The notes under the pieces are model-generated. The model had not been told where the DNA came from. It ran no database searches and was given only the letters and a program-made list of their open reading frames with translations. Made by a program: the position numbers and the translations under genes. From the NCBI GenBank assembly GCA_033980235.1, contig CM067062.1:18692301-18756300 (forward strand): a stretch of DNA of 64,000 nt. Direction: 5' to 3'. This document shows positions 35,195 through 46,020 of this stretch, piece by piece (position 1 is the first letter of the stretch; each line of letters begins with the position of its first letter). This DNA comes from Diadema setosum. Its lineage: Eukaryota; Echinodermata; Echinoidea; Diadematoida; Diadematidae.

Positions 35195-35386
35195 TGCCAG
35201 GGACAGGGACCCATATAGGGGCCCATATATACACGTGGGTCGAAAGGGACATGGTAGGTAAAAAAAAAAGATTTTGTCCAAGACGAAAATAGCTTGTACA
35301 AGGACGTAGGCATTTGACGGGATTCGAACTCGGGACCTCCGATTGACAGTCTAGAGGCTTAGTCACTATGCCACAGACCACGCCCC
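35195..35386 (-). mobile_element. tRNA-derived SINE
   Basis: On the minus strand the head reads GTGGTCTGTGGCATAGTGAC (A box) and, about 35 bases on, CCCGAGTTCGAATCCCG (B box). It continues as a non-tRNA body to about 35195. The head has a D-arm and T-arm like a tRNA but no matched acceptor end, so it is a SINE rather than a tRNA gene. The 3' limit is uncertain. Confidence 0.6.
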
Positions 35387-37204
35387 AGTCGTTAGGAAAG
35401 AAAACACTTCAATCACACAGAGAAACCAAGAGAGTGTCAACACCAGAAAAGTTAGTAAAGAGGGACAAGTAGAGAGGAAGCTATATAAAAGAGATTTAAA
35501 GGAACAGTCTGTTTTCAAGAATTCCCAGATTACGCGCTGTTGTCTTTTCCTGATGCTAAACGGACTTTGGTTGCAGATAAATGGCAATGCATCTTGTTTA
35601 GAAGAATCTCGAGATATCGTTCGTGACTGCGTGACCAAAGGAGGAGAAGCTGACAACCAAACTTGGGTCATACCTCATCGCCCGAACACCAATATGATTT
35701 GGCCAAAGTGAACCTGGTCTGTTTCCCATTCCATTTCCGAGTTCATTGCAGTTTGGTTCACGAGTTCATTCCAAAAATTTGACCGTGGATTCCTCACTTC
35801 TCTCTTTTTTTAAGTCGTCAACAACAAGCTGGTCCTATAGCTGAGCAGATGTTGTTTGATAGATATAACTAACGGTGCACTTTTTTTTTTGTTGTTGTTG
35901 TAAAACCATCAACCCACTGTGCCAAAAATTTGCAGTGCAAGGCAAAATAAAAGGTTTGCCAGTACCAATGTCAATTTGACGCTGCAAGTGCACAGGTGAT
36001 ACCAAACTACATCAAACTACTATCAAACTGCAAGCGACTTAGGAAACACAAGGACTGTACTTCACGTCAAGATTGCTCGGGGAAAATGCAAAGCACTCAC
36101 TTTCTAAACTACAAAATGGAAGACATACATTATCATCTTGAACAAACCTTCTACACATATACATCTATTAATATTTCAATGGGATAATCGATGATGTCAA
36201 ATGGTAAGGCATAATTATTCTGTCATGAATATTTTTATACATTATAGAGACATTTTACTGTCTCGTTATGTTGTCATGTAGTAGTATGTTCTACCGAGCA
36301 ACACTGACGTCAACAATATCTCGAACCAAGCTCAGCTGGTGATGTGGTAATACCAGGATGGTAATGAGAGGGAGCAATGTACCACTGCAATTCTTCCACT
36401 GACTTTGGCAAGCTGACCCAGCAGATCAAACTGCGTTGGTAGCACTTTAAAAAAATGGTGGGGAAAAACAACTGTGGTTGTTTTTTACCCCCTTATTAAG
36501 ACACAACACGTCATTTCTTCAAAAAAATTACAGGCGAGTGTGAAAAGGTGAGCAATGTCGACATCTCGCGTTGACATCCGGGACCTTCGCAACATGCTCC
36601 ACTCTGGGGCGCCATCAGAAGTGGAATGTATCTCCTTCTCAGTTGCCATGGGAACGACAAAATTCGTCCTATTACGTTGAAATCGGAGGATATTGGCTGT
36701 GTACTTGTGCCCAACAGCCTGACGTTTGTCATGTACTGCATATGTAAAAAATCCGCATTTTATTGATGATTTAGAAGTTTCTTAATTTTTCTTTTTCCCT
36801 TTTCCTTTTCCCCCAATCAACAATGATAAGGGACAATTTTGTTCATTCCGTTGTCAGGTGTTTGATAAATGCAATGATATTCCCTTAAGTTATTTACTGA
36901 TTTGCGTTAGTTTATTCCGCTTTAAAGCAGTAACGAAATCTACACTGTAGAGTGAACGTGATCGAGAAACCAAATACGATTGTTATTGGGCAGCATGTTG
37001 AAGAAATTCATCCGAAAGGTGTCCGGTGTTTTTACAAACGACAGAGATTCGAGGTGAGATGAGAAGGGAGGTGTGGAGTTGGATGGTGGAAGGGGATGAT
37101 AGACTTAAACGGATTGTAACAGAACTCCTTGGAACTCTGCACTGTGTAGAGCTATTTTGACTCGGCACACCAACCCATTTGGGCAATATCATAGCTTTTA
37201 AAAC
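35387..37204. other. Unassigned DNA
   Basis: No repeat family was recognised. A 76-codon minus ORF (36741-36511) starts at ATG with relatively even composition and contains SGACCEGPGC, but no family or splice context supports it. Confidence 0.35.
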
Positions 37205-37304
37205 TATAGCAAAGTAAAAAAAAAAAAAAAACCACACAAAAAACAACAACAACAAAACACAACACACAACCGCAACACACACACACACACAAAAAAAAAA
37301 ACAC
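37205..37304. repeat. A/C-rich low-complexity tract
   Basis: Poly-A, AAC and (CA)n patches directly before the first foldback element. Confidence 0.85.
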
Positions 37305-37887
37305 CTTAAAGGACAAGTTCACCTTCATAAACATAAGGATTGAGAGAATGCAGCAATATTAGTAGAACACATCAGTGAAAGTTTGAGGAAAATTGGACAA
37401 TCGATGCAAAAGTTATGAATTTTTCACATTTTTGTGTTGGAACCGCTGTATGAGGAGACTACTATAGCTTATGAGTCATATGCGTACAACAGTATAAAGA
37501 AAATGTAAAGAAAATTTAACATATTTTCACTTTTTTTTTCGCATAATAAAAGAGCACCTGACTTGCCTCTTTCTAAGGGCAGGGGGAATAATATTACCCA
37601 TAACATATGTCGGTAACGAGTCAAGGGAATGTGTACTTTTTTTTCAAAATATTAATTTTTGTGAAAATCTCTTTATATTTTCCTTATATTGTTGTACGCA
37701 TGTGATATCTAAGTTATTCATACACCGCAGTAATCGTCTCATCCAGCGGTTACTGCACGAAAACTTCAAAAATTCATAACTGTTGAACTGATTGTCCGAT
37801 TTTCCTCAAACTTTCAATGATGTGTTCTACTAATATTGCTACATTCTCTCAATCCTCATGTTTATGAAGGTGAACTTGTCCTTTAAG
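37305..37887. mobile_element. Long inverted-repeat (foldback) element 1
   Basis: The 583-bp element starts CTTAAAGGACAAGTTCACC and ends with its exact complement. Homology between the arms continues inward for over 200 bp (TTGAGAGAATGCAGCAATAT, AATTGGACAATCGATGCAA and others). There is no ORF. AACAC flanks both sides, a possible 5-bp target duplication. Alternatively the TTAA inside each end is the target site, as in piggyBac-type elements. Confidence 0.8.
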
Positions 37888-38392
37888 AACACACAAAACA
37901 GGTGTATGTGGGGTTATAGGGACTATGAAATTAGGAAAAATCAATGTCAGCTAGGTACAAATTTGACAAATCAAAAGGGGAGCATAATAGAAAACACAAT
38001 AGAAGGGGTGTATACATTACAGAGCCATAGAATTTACGCATGACACACCCACAAAAGACAAGATTATAAATACTGATAAAGTAGTATACAAAAAAAAAAA
38101 TAGTCAACAGGGCATATGTCACGGGAAACCCTATGATTGAACATTGAAGAGATACTTCAAGAGAGAGAAAATAAAATTTTGCAAAGCCCCAGACCTCCCT
38201 TAAACTGACAAAATATGGGGTAATGTATCAAACAGACCGCAGAGCAACGACACACATACAGATCGTAATGAAAGGTGAGATGTTCTGAAGTGAAATAATT
38301 TGGTGATTCGAGATTTTGATATAGCGTGGTCTCGACAACGGGTCTCATGTCAAGCTGTCGCAGTAGAATATAATCGTCTTGATGATGGTACT

Positions 38393-38948
38393 CTTAAAGG
38401 AAACCAAAACCCAAAGACCAATGAGGATTGAGTGAAAGCAGCAACATTAGTAGACCACATCAGTGAAAGTTTGAGGATAATTGGACAATCGATACAAAAG
38501 TTAGGAATTTTTAAAGTTTTCGTGTTGTAATGACTGGACAGGGAGACTGCTAGACTTCATTGCGTCATGTGTGGACAACAATATAAAGAAAATATAAAGA
38601 GAATTCCCCTAAAATTACATTTTTCAAGAAAATTTTACATTTCGTCAACTTGATACTGACATAATTGTTAAGGTTAGTAATTATTCTCCTTGTTTTCTGA
38701 AAGCGGTTAGTGAAGTGTTCTTTCCTTACGCTAGAAAAGTGAAAGCATGACGAATTTTCTTTATATTTTCTTTATACTGTTGTCCACACATGATGTCATA
38801 AACTCAAGTAGTCTCCTTATCCAGTTGTTCCAACACCAAAACTTTTGCATCGATTGTCCGATTTTCTTCAAATTTTCACTGATGTGTTCTACTAATGTTG
38901 CTGCTTTCACTGAATCCACATTTCTCTTTGGGTTTTGGTTTCCTTTAG
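38393..38948. mobile_element. Long inverted-repeat (foldback) element 2
   Basis: CTTAAAGGAAACCAAAACCC at the left is mirrored by GGGTTTTGGTTTCCTTTAG at the right. The arms pair for over 200 bp. Its subterminal module (GCAGCAACATTAGTAGACCA, ATTGGACAATCGAT) matches element 1 although the outermost ~30 bp differ. Confidence 0.8.
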
Positions 38949-39108
38949 AATGGCAGCAATGATTATTATCAATATGATGTGGACAATGAAGGTAACAAAA
39001 GTAATCATCAGACCCACACGAGGATTGTTTAATCGCATTTCTCGATCGCAACGTACGGTAGCTCTTGGTGGAGACATAAAAAAATCTTAGACGTCACAAA
39101 ACTTGACG

Positions 39109-39716
39109 TTTAAATGGGAAATCCAGTCCAAATATAAGTTATTCTGATGAAAAAGTAAAATGATATGAGTTCAACGGTAAAATTTGACTGAAATCGGATA
39201 AAAAAATAAGGAAGTTATGACGGTTCTTGTAAAGTGGACATGAATATGCAAATGAGTGAGCTAACCATGTCATATCAAACCTCACAATTTTCCATTGATC
39301 GTGCACAAAAAAAAAAAATGAAGAAAATTCAATGTTTCTTGTCAATGAAGTCTGAAACATGATGTTATTCCTGGTTGAATAACTTCAGAATAGTGATCAG
39401 TTAAATATACCAGGATTTGAGCCTCAGGCATAACTGCGTTTGAACGAAAAATCTGAAATTTCAACATTTTATGTAGGGCCTACAAACTATAAATATGGCA
39501 AGTTGTGAGGGGATGACATGCTCACTTTGCCATTTGCATATTCATATTGACCGTTCAAGAGCTGTTTCCTGAAAAATTAGCGAAACTTCAAAATGACATA
39601 TAACTTCCTTATTTTACACCCGAACTCGATCAAAATTTTACCGTTGAACTCGTAATACTTTTTTTACTCTTTCTTATCAGGCTGACTTATATTTGGACTG
39701 GATTTATACTTTAAAG
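39109..39716. mobile_element. Long inverted-repeat (foldback) element 3
   Basis: The left end has AAATCCAGTCCAAATATAAG, mirrored at the right as CTTATATTTGGACTGGATTT followed by TTTAAAGG. Arms pair further through GAGTTCAACGGTAAAATTT and ATAAGGAAGTTAT. The central part carries extra short inverted pieces (ATGCAAATG/CATTTGCATATTCAT). There is no ORF. Confidence 0.78.
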
Positions 39717-39748
39717 GAGGAGACGCGTATACAAAGAATTAAGTACGA

Positions 39749-39777
39749 AGAGAGAGAGAGAGAAGGGGGGGGGGGAG
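39749..39777. repeat. (GA)n followed by a G run
   Basis: A short GA tract then about 10 G residues. Confidence 0.85.
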
Positions 39778-41286
39778 AAAAGAGGGAAGAGGAAGATGAA
39801 GCCAAAAGGGAACGGAAAGACAAACATCATCATAGAACCCCATCTGGCTTTACTACGTGTGGGGTTCGATGGAGCGGACCCACGGTAAGGCATGCAGAAG
39901 AACATGAAACGCCCTTACGCTGCGGCGAGTGTCGAAAATGTTTCCCGCCCCGGATCCCGGATCGATGACAAATTACGCTGTTTTTCGCAAAGGACTTAAA
40001 CCCCTCGCTAAGAATAAATGTTTTCGTTTTGGCAGCTCTGTGGAATATATTCCAACAATTTCTGTTTGAAAGGATGATGGTGATGAGAGACAGACGACGC
40101 TTCGGAGAGGAAGAAAGAGAGGGAAGAGAAATGTCCTACTTTGAAGTTTTTTAGAATGGTAACTTAGGTCACGTTTGACATCAAGGCGATTCTACACAGC
40201 TGCTTAATTCTGAATCATAATCGATTTCGGCGCACGCTGCAATAAAAGATATAGTAATAATGATAATAATCACTATCATCACTTTCTCATGAATTACATT
40301 TCGCCCTGTTGGTATGAACATCTCAACATTTTTTGTATTTAAAGACAGTGTTCTTATCGATTACCAGACTGGGTCCTACAAATGAATTCCCTGACAAACA
40401 TTATACATGATATCAAAAGAGATAAACAAGCATAATTTGTCTTTTCTTATGTGTTTTTCAGAATACAGTCAAGATTACGCCGAAAATCATATGAAACACA
40501 GCACATGACAAAATATAGGCAAATGTAAATTCCCCTGCGCTCAGGCCCACTGCGTCTCGACAAGGTCTGACTATGAACACTTCCCTGCAATGAACATGTG
40601 CATATTTCTATACCTCCCCCCCCCCCCCCCCCCCGTCGTGCTGCCAAAGATTATTTCTACTTTACAGATGATGTTAATATGACATATTGCTTAATGCTAG
40701 ACCGAATGATTTATAAGCGCATTGTCCAAATGTTTGTTTTGCCGTAAGATACTGTACTGGCAATGCACAGATAGCCTTATCTATTTGCGAAGGGAAAATG
40801 ATGGAAGTCAATCATAAACCGATAAATCAGAAAACTGAGTTATTTACGAAAGAAGAGACTATAAAGAGAAACAGATAGAAGAAAAGAGGGAGGGAGTTGA
40901 ACAAAGACAGACAGGCCTCTAAATACACCACGACGCATCCTTAGTGCATGGAGCACTCCCATTAACAAACCTATTTGTCTCTTTGGTGCTTTCACTAAGA
41001 GTTTGATCTATGGCCGATACTGTTGTGACAGGTATATCCCGGGGGAGGGAGCTTGATCTCGGCCATTTTCAGTCCGCTGTGACCTACATTCTGAGCACTT
41101 GAACCTCGACTCGGGGGCCTGGGAGGCTGCATGGCTTCTAGCTATTCAAAAACTCGTGTCACGCTGTCTTGAACAGGCCCTCTGCTGGGTTACACTGCTC
41201 TGTCCGAGATGAGAGGCGGCATGTCGGGTCAATTCAAGAGCTGCACCTGTACTCGTGTCTTCCAGAAGTCAGGTGTCAAGTCGGAC
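39778..41286. other. Unassigned DNA
   Basis: It contains a 19-base C run (40616-40634). A CpG-richer part (about 41020-41280) has no recognised coding frame; the minus strand holds GAGGTTCAAGTGCTC, a weak B-box-like sequence. Confidence 0.35.
40616..40634. repeat. 19-base C run
   Basis: An uninterrupted C homopolymer. Confidence 0.95.
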
Positions 41287-41402
41287 ACACACACTCGCAC
41301 ACACACACACACGTACACACAGACAGATATACACACATATTTATATGCACACTTTAATACATACATACATACATACGTAAATACATACATGCACACGAAC
41401 AC
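41287..41402. repeat. (CA)n and (ACAT)n microsatellite
   Basis: CA-rich tract followed by about 6 ACAT/ATAC units and more CA. Confidence 0.9.
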
Positions 41403-41683
41403 ACAAGGGGAAAGCATGAGGGTGAGAATTGTTCAAATCTCTCCAATGAATTCACCCTTGGCATGCTCCTCTTTACCAAGTGGTATAAGAGTGATAGGCC
41501 CTTGCCTGCCAGCGATTTGACATGTTTGATGATAGTGGCAGACTCATCCGTCTGTACGAAAAGGTCCAGCACGGAAAAGGGGTAACCAAGGTTAAAAAGA
41601 TCATAATGATTATTAATATGATGATACATTACTACGTGGCTTGGTAATTTCCATGGGAACCGCACCGAGGCTCTTTTCCTCAG

Positions 41684-41945
41684 GGCTGTCTAAAAATTAT
41701 ATGGACTTCATTAACCTCAAGGGCACGATTCACCTAACAAACCTTGAATTATATCACTGCTCATTTCTGCACAGTCCATATATACCTACGTCTCTTTTCT
41801 CAACGTTCCTGTATACCAGTAGCGCTTCAGTTCAAAAAATCGACAGTTTAATACGAAACTTGGAAGAGTTGTTTGAATGTGAAAATATCGTAGATAATGT
41901 ACTGTATTTGTTGACCTTTTTTGAAGACGAAAGCTCACCTGAGAG
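41684..41945 (+). CDS. Possible exon, leucine-rich-repeat-like segment
   Basis: A 262-bp open segment lies between the acceptor CTCTTTTCCTCAG and the donor GAGAG|GTAAGT. It starts in phase 1 and ends in phase 2. The translation has YMDFINLKGTIHLTNLELYH and CSFLHSPYIPTSLF near the start, an LxxLxLxxC spacing like one leucine-rich repeat, and then LIRNLEELFECENIVDN and LYLLTFFEDESSPER. LRR and NLR-type receptor genes are very numerous in sea urchins (established), so such an exon would not be surprising. The assignment is inference from one repeat-like motif. No neighbouring exon was found. Confidence 0.35.
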
Positions 41946-42387
41946 GTAAGTTATATCTGGAAGGACCCTAGAAATTCAATATCCTCCTCCATTGTAAGTT
42001 TATTGACCCGCTTTCTCGTTTGTTTACCCACCCCTCAAAAAAAAAAAAAAAAAGAATGTCAACATGTTTGACGTGTTGAATGCATTATGTCTATCCCGCG
42101 CACATATCTACGGCACAGTGAAATAACTCACGTAAAATTGCCCTACCTATCCACTTGCCATTGTTTCCCCCTGTCCGTTTCGAGTAACCAGTGTATATAC
42201 CAGCCCACATCCCTCGTCCACGCTTTGCCAATTCCTCTGTTTGGTTGACTCACACCAAAGCAAATTTGAGAGGGACAAATTTGGATGAGACTCTTCCCAT
42301 ATTCATGTCCCAATGATGAACCCTCAGACATGGTGGGTTAGAACAAGACAGTATTAATCGGAAGGGCCATCTGTGTGTGTGTAGGGA

Positions 42388-42430
42388 AGGGGGGGGGGGT
42401 GGGTGGTGTTGGTGGTAGAGGTGGTGGAAG
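42388..42430. repeat. G run and (GGT)n tract
   Basis: About 10 G residues, then degenerate GGT units. Confidence 0.85.
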
Positions 42431-42579
42431 TGCAATGGTGGTAGTGTTTAATATGACTTAGATGATAGTATGTGAATGTCATAATAACAATCATCTTGGA
42501 AATGCAGCCTTCCAAGCACAGCAAGTTGATATTACAATTGTATTTTCCCATAGCAATGGAACACAATATTGCTCAAGTC

Positions 42580-42847
42580 CGTTATTCCGAAAACGACATA
42601 TTGTAGGGTTCAAAGTCCAAATTTTCGTTAGTACGCACTTTTATTTTTTCATTTTCGGATTAACGAAGCTTCGGAATAATGAATCTTAAAAGTTTATTTT
42701 CGGATTAACCGACCTTCGAAATAACGCCACATAATGTTCGGATTAACGAACTCTGTTTCATTTCCAGATAAACGAACTTCTAGGTATATGGCGTTTGTAG
42801 GTTTCTAAATAACGAACATTCAGATTAACGAACCTTCGGAATAACGA
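42580..42847. mobile_element. Palindromic array, TTCGGATTAACGAA/TTCGGAATAACG family
   Basis: It begins CGTTATTCCGAA and ends TTCGGAATAACG. Between lie at least five further copies of TTCGGATTAACGAA or ACCTTCG.AATAACG-type units in mixed spacing. It is the same family as the 103-bp inverted repeat at 5306-5408. Confidence 0.6.
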
Positions 42848-43995
42848 GCACGTCCCCCGATACTTGCGTTTTTAACCTTGTCGTCTACCCTTTATCACAT
42901 TCATGTTGAGTGTTGACATCCCAAACCCAAACCAAAAATATTGACAGTTTGCATCAAGTTAATGGGTTTCAGAGTTTAAATAACACAAAACCAATATGGA
43001 GAAGGTTTACGATGCCCGCTTCCATTGTAGTCAAATTCTAAAGTAAAGTATAAATGTCAAGATCTAATAATTTGCAGCCAATGTTAGTCACACTTACTGT
43101 GATACATGATGTACCCTGTATGCTGCGACAGAGATGTGACGAAAACGAGGGTGACATAGAAAGGAAATACAACTTGTATCTGCCATAAATGGTTCCACAG
43201 ATTAATGAATTGCATGCACTCAAGCGCCTCGAAAGACACTGTTGCATTTAGTCCACGTAATTTCCTTGCCAGAAAAGGTCAAAAGAAATCTAATTTGAAT
43301 GCCGAGAGGTTGTTGTTTCGATTGACTGAGCCTCACTGTCATTTCAGAATAGTGTGATAAAGAATAAACGTAATTTTGACAGATTTTCATCGTTTTTCAT
43401 GGACCACTAGGATGACGTCAGCTGTCTTGATTGCAAGAACTCACACACTTCTCTCCGTTCTGTATTCCTAAAGACTTCCGAAGAACTTTGGCAAATTTGG
43501 GACTTATAGTTTTGTTCCTGCCTGTGATAAACAGTTTCTCAATAGTGTCATTGTCATTCTCGATGAAAATTGTCATTCCTGATAGATTCATATTGTTTCA
43601 AGTATTCAAGCTGATATTCAATGATTCAAGTATTCAAGATTTCAAGACGTAAGAGGTAAAAAAGGGGGACGAGTACTATAAAAGTGGAAATTTTCGCATA
43701 CAGTGTGAAAATTTGCGCCCATTTCGCGCGGCCAGAAACGGCTTGCATTATGCAGACCCTACCACCATGCGATGTCTTGATTCCCCGGAATTAAAAACGC
43801 GCGAAATTCATCTTACTCGGCAGAGCGCAAGACATATAGTCGCAAGAAAATGTCCACATTTACAGCACATGATTATTATGTGTATGTATTTCTTGCTCTT
43901 TTACTATTATGATTAGCCCATACATTATGCTTTCTGTTTATAAAATGATACTCATAGTAGACCCAAATGCGTCTAAACATATACTCTCAAAATCT
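42848..43995. other. Unassigned DNA
   Basis: AT-rich. No repeat or gene was recognised. Confidence 0.4.
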
Positions 43996-44042
43996 GAATT
44001 GCGCAAAAGTCAACTGATTATCGTTGACTTTTGCGCAATTCA
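43995..44042. repeat. Perfect 20-bp-stem hairpin
   Basis: TGAATTGCGCAAAAGTCAAC (43995-44014), an 8-base loop (TGATTATC), and the exact complement (44023-44042). The surrounding sequence does not extend the pairing. Confidence 0.85.
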
Positions 44043-44869
44043 TGTACTAACACGTGTGTGTGTGGGTGGGTGTAGATTGTGAAGTCTGTAAACATTGTTT
44101 AAGGATGGAAAATGTTAACGAAGTAGAATAAAGAATCCTGCGTCCATTATTACACAAACACTGCCTCATTACGCACAAACATTTACACACCATACACACT
44201 CACCACGTTAATCACCTTTAAAGAGACAGCAAACGAACTGATGCATTACAACTACATAAATTTCCGATTCAAATCTTAATGCCTCTTACAATGCAGAGAA
44301 AGACAATGTAATTATACACATTAATTACGCAAAGATCAATGCAAACGATTTCAACTTTGTCACAATTTGGTGGAAAAAACAACAACAACTTCCTTTGAGT
44401 AAGTTTGATATTCAAGAGTGTTTGATATTGACCAGCAAATACAATAGCTGATTTCAACAAAATATCTAACATTACATCTTCACATAGGAATAGCATTTCT
44501 TGCAAGGACTAAATAACGGACAGACAAAGAATTTCCCGTACATGAAATCAGAAAGCTAAGACATAAAGCCCATAATCACACTAACATCATCATTACTTCG
44601 CTTGAAAGAATAATGAACGTTTGGTATAAAAGTTTTCAGAAGGTAATTCATTACGAGCTTTGCAGTATCGCGATTGTACAGTGGCGAAGTATCATCCACA
44701 ATCTTATCCAAATATTTACCGGCACAGTTTCTGAAGTACCTTTGCGTCTGGGCCCGTACATTGATATGATTTATTACGCTTTAGAGGCGGCTCATAATTA
44801 CAGTGTACACAAATATCCTTTATCATTCATGCAGTCAGTCGAAAAATTCACAGAATTATCATTTGGTAA

Positions 44870-45060
44870 ACTAATATCGGGGAGCGCGTTGCAAGAAACG
44901 GGTATATTTGGCGCCAATTCTTATCGGCTTTGGCAGGCGGACCTGTCGCCTGCGCTGTCGCTCGGAAGTGGTGGGAAGAGCTCGGGCAGGCAAACAAGGG
45001 AGGAAGAGACCCCCCTTGGGCTATTAAGGCGCCGCGGTTCGCCGTTTCTTTGAGTTCGGC
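44870..45060. other. CpG-rich island of unknown nature
   Basis: About 190 bp is clearly richer in G, C and CpG than its flanks. It includes GGCGGACCTGTCGCCTGCGC and AAGGCGCCGCGGTTCGCCG, with short self-complementary parts. It forms the 3' half of a 146-codon plus ORF (44613-45053) that resembles no family I know. A promoter, SINE or exon is possible. Confidence 0.25.
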
Positions 45061-45797
45061 TCACCTCGATCGTTTGATGTTGATATTCTACAGCATCTAG
45101 GGTAACCTATCAGGGATATCATCCCAGATATGAATACATAATCTTTATATTAAAACAAATTGAGGAATAGCTCAAACACAAACCAGCTGACAAATAAACA
45201 CTTGTACTGTAAATGACATTCCCTGCACTGACAATTTTGAAAAATTTGGCATTATCAGTATTATTATGTGTCCATATATTACATTATTTTACATTATTTT
45301 CATCCTCCGTCATTTCTTATCTATATATGTTTTATATGCTTATATAATACATTATATACATATTTCTTTATGTTTTATTATTTCTCTCTTAATTTCTCTT
45401 GGTATAATCTACCTCCCCACTCTGGGTGATAACAGACTACTCGCAGCTGTTGAAATACGCCTTGAATGTATTTAGATGCACCCCATGGTGACTCAGCTTT
45501 TAGATTCCAAGGGTCGCGTATTTCCGGTTGGTATTAACTTACCGGTATTTTTTTTTTCTTTTTGACATTTATATTTTCACCCCAAAACTGTCTTTCCTCT
45601 CCTGGATGACGAATTCGTAATGTGTTGCGGTTTGCGGTTGGCTCTAAAATAGAAAGGGGTTTCTTGCAGACGTAAAACTTCCGTGTTTCGCTTCATATTT
45701 ATCCATTATTGACAAAACAGGCCCCTCATATTGTTTTAAGCACACATGGGAGCAGACAATGTGGCTCCGTGCGTATCACACATTTAGCCTCTTACTT

Positions 45798-46020
45798 ATG
45801 AGGCGCCAAGTGTCGCATGGCCTATTTTGTTACGATCTTAGTCATCATTTCGTCGACGAATGACCATTTCGTTAGAAATGTCGTCATTTTGTTACGAAAT
45901 GAACATTTAGTAATGATCATTTCGTCGACGAAATTAACATTTCCTTAACGAAATGGTCACTTCGTCGACAAAATGACTGATTTCGTAACGAAATATGCCA
46001 TGCGACACTTGGCGCCCCAT
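45798..46020. mobile_element. 223-bp MITE with 24-bp terminal inverted repeats
   Basis: The left end ATGAGGCGCCAAGTGTCGCA (continuing TGGC) and the right end (GCCATGCGACACTTGGCGCC, then CCAT) are inverted copies with one mismatch over 24 bp. The interior is made of palindromic CATTTCGTCGACGAAATG-type units and TTTCGTAACGAAAT units. The flanks both show ACTT next to the ends, a possible target duplication. No coding capacity. Confidence 0.8.

Noticed and set aside
35310..35386. Functional tRNA gene on the minus strand
   Set aside because: The cloverleaf is incomplete at the acceptor stem and it is followed by a non-tRNA body. A SINE is the simpler reading.
42143..42345. Minus ORF of 62 codons after a Kozak-like CCACCATG
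   Set aside because: Complete but short, with no family, and the donor-like GTAGGG follows a frame that stops at once. Within chance expectation.
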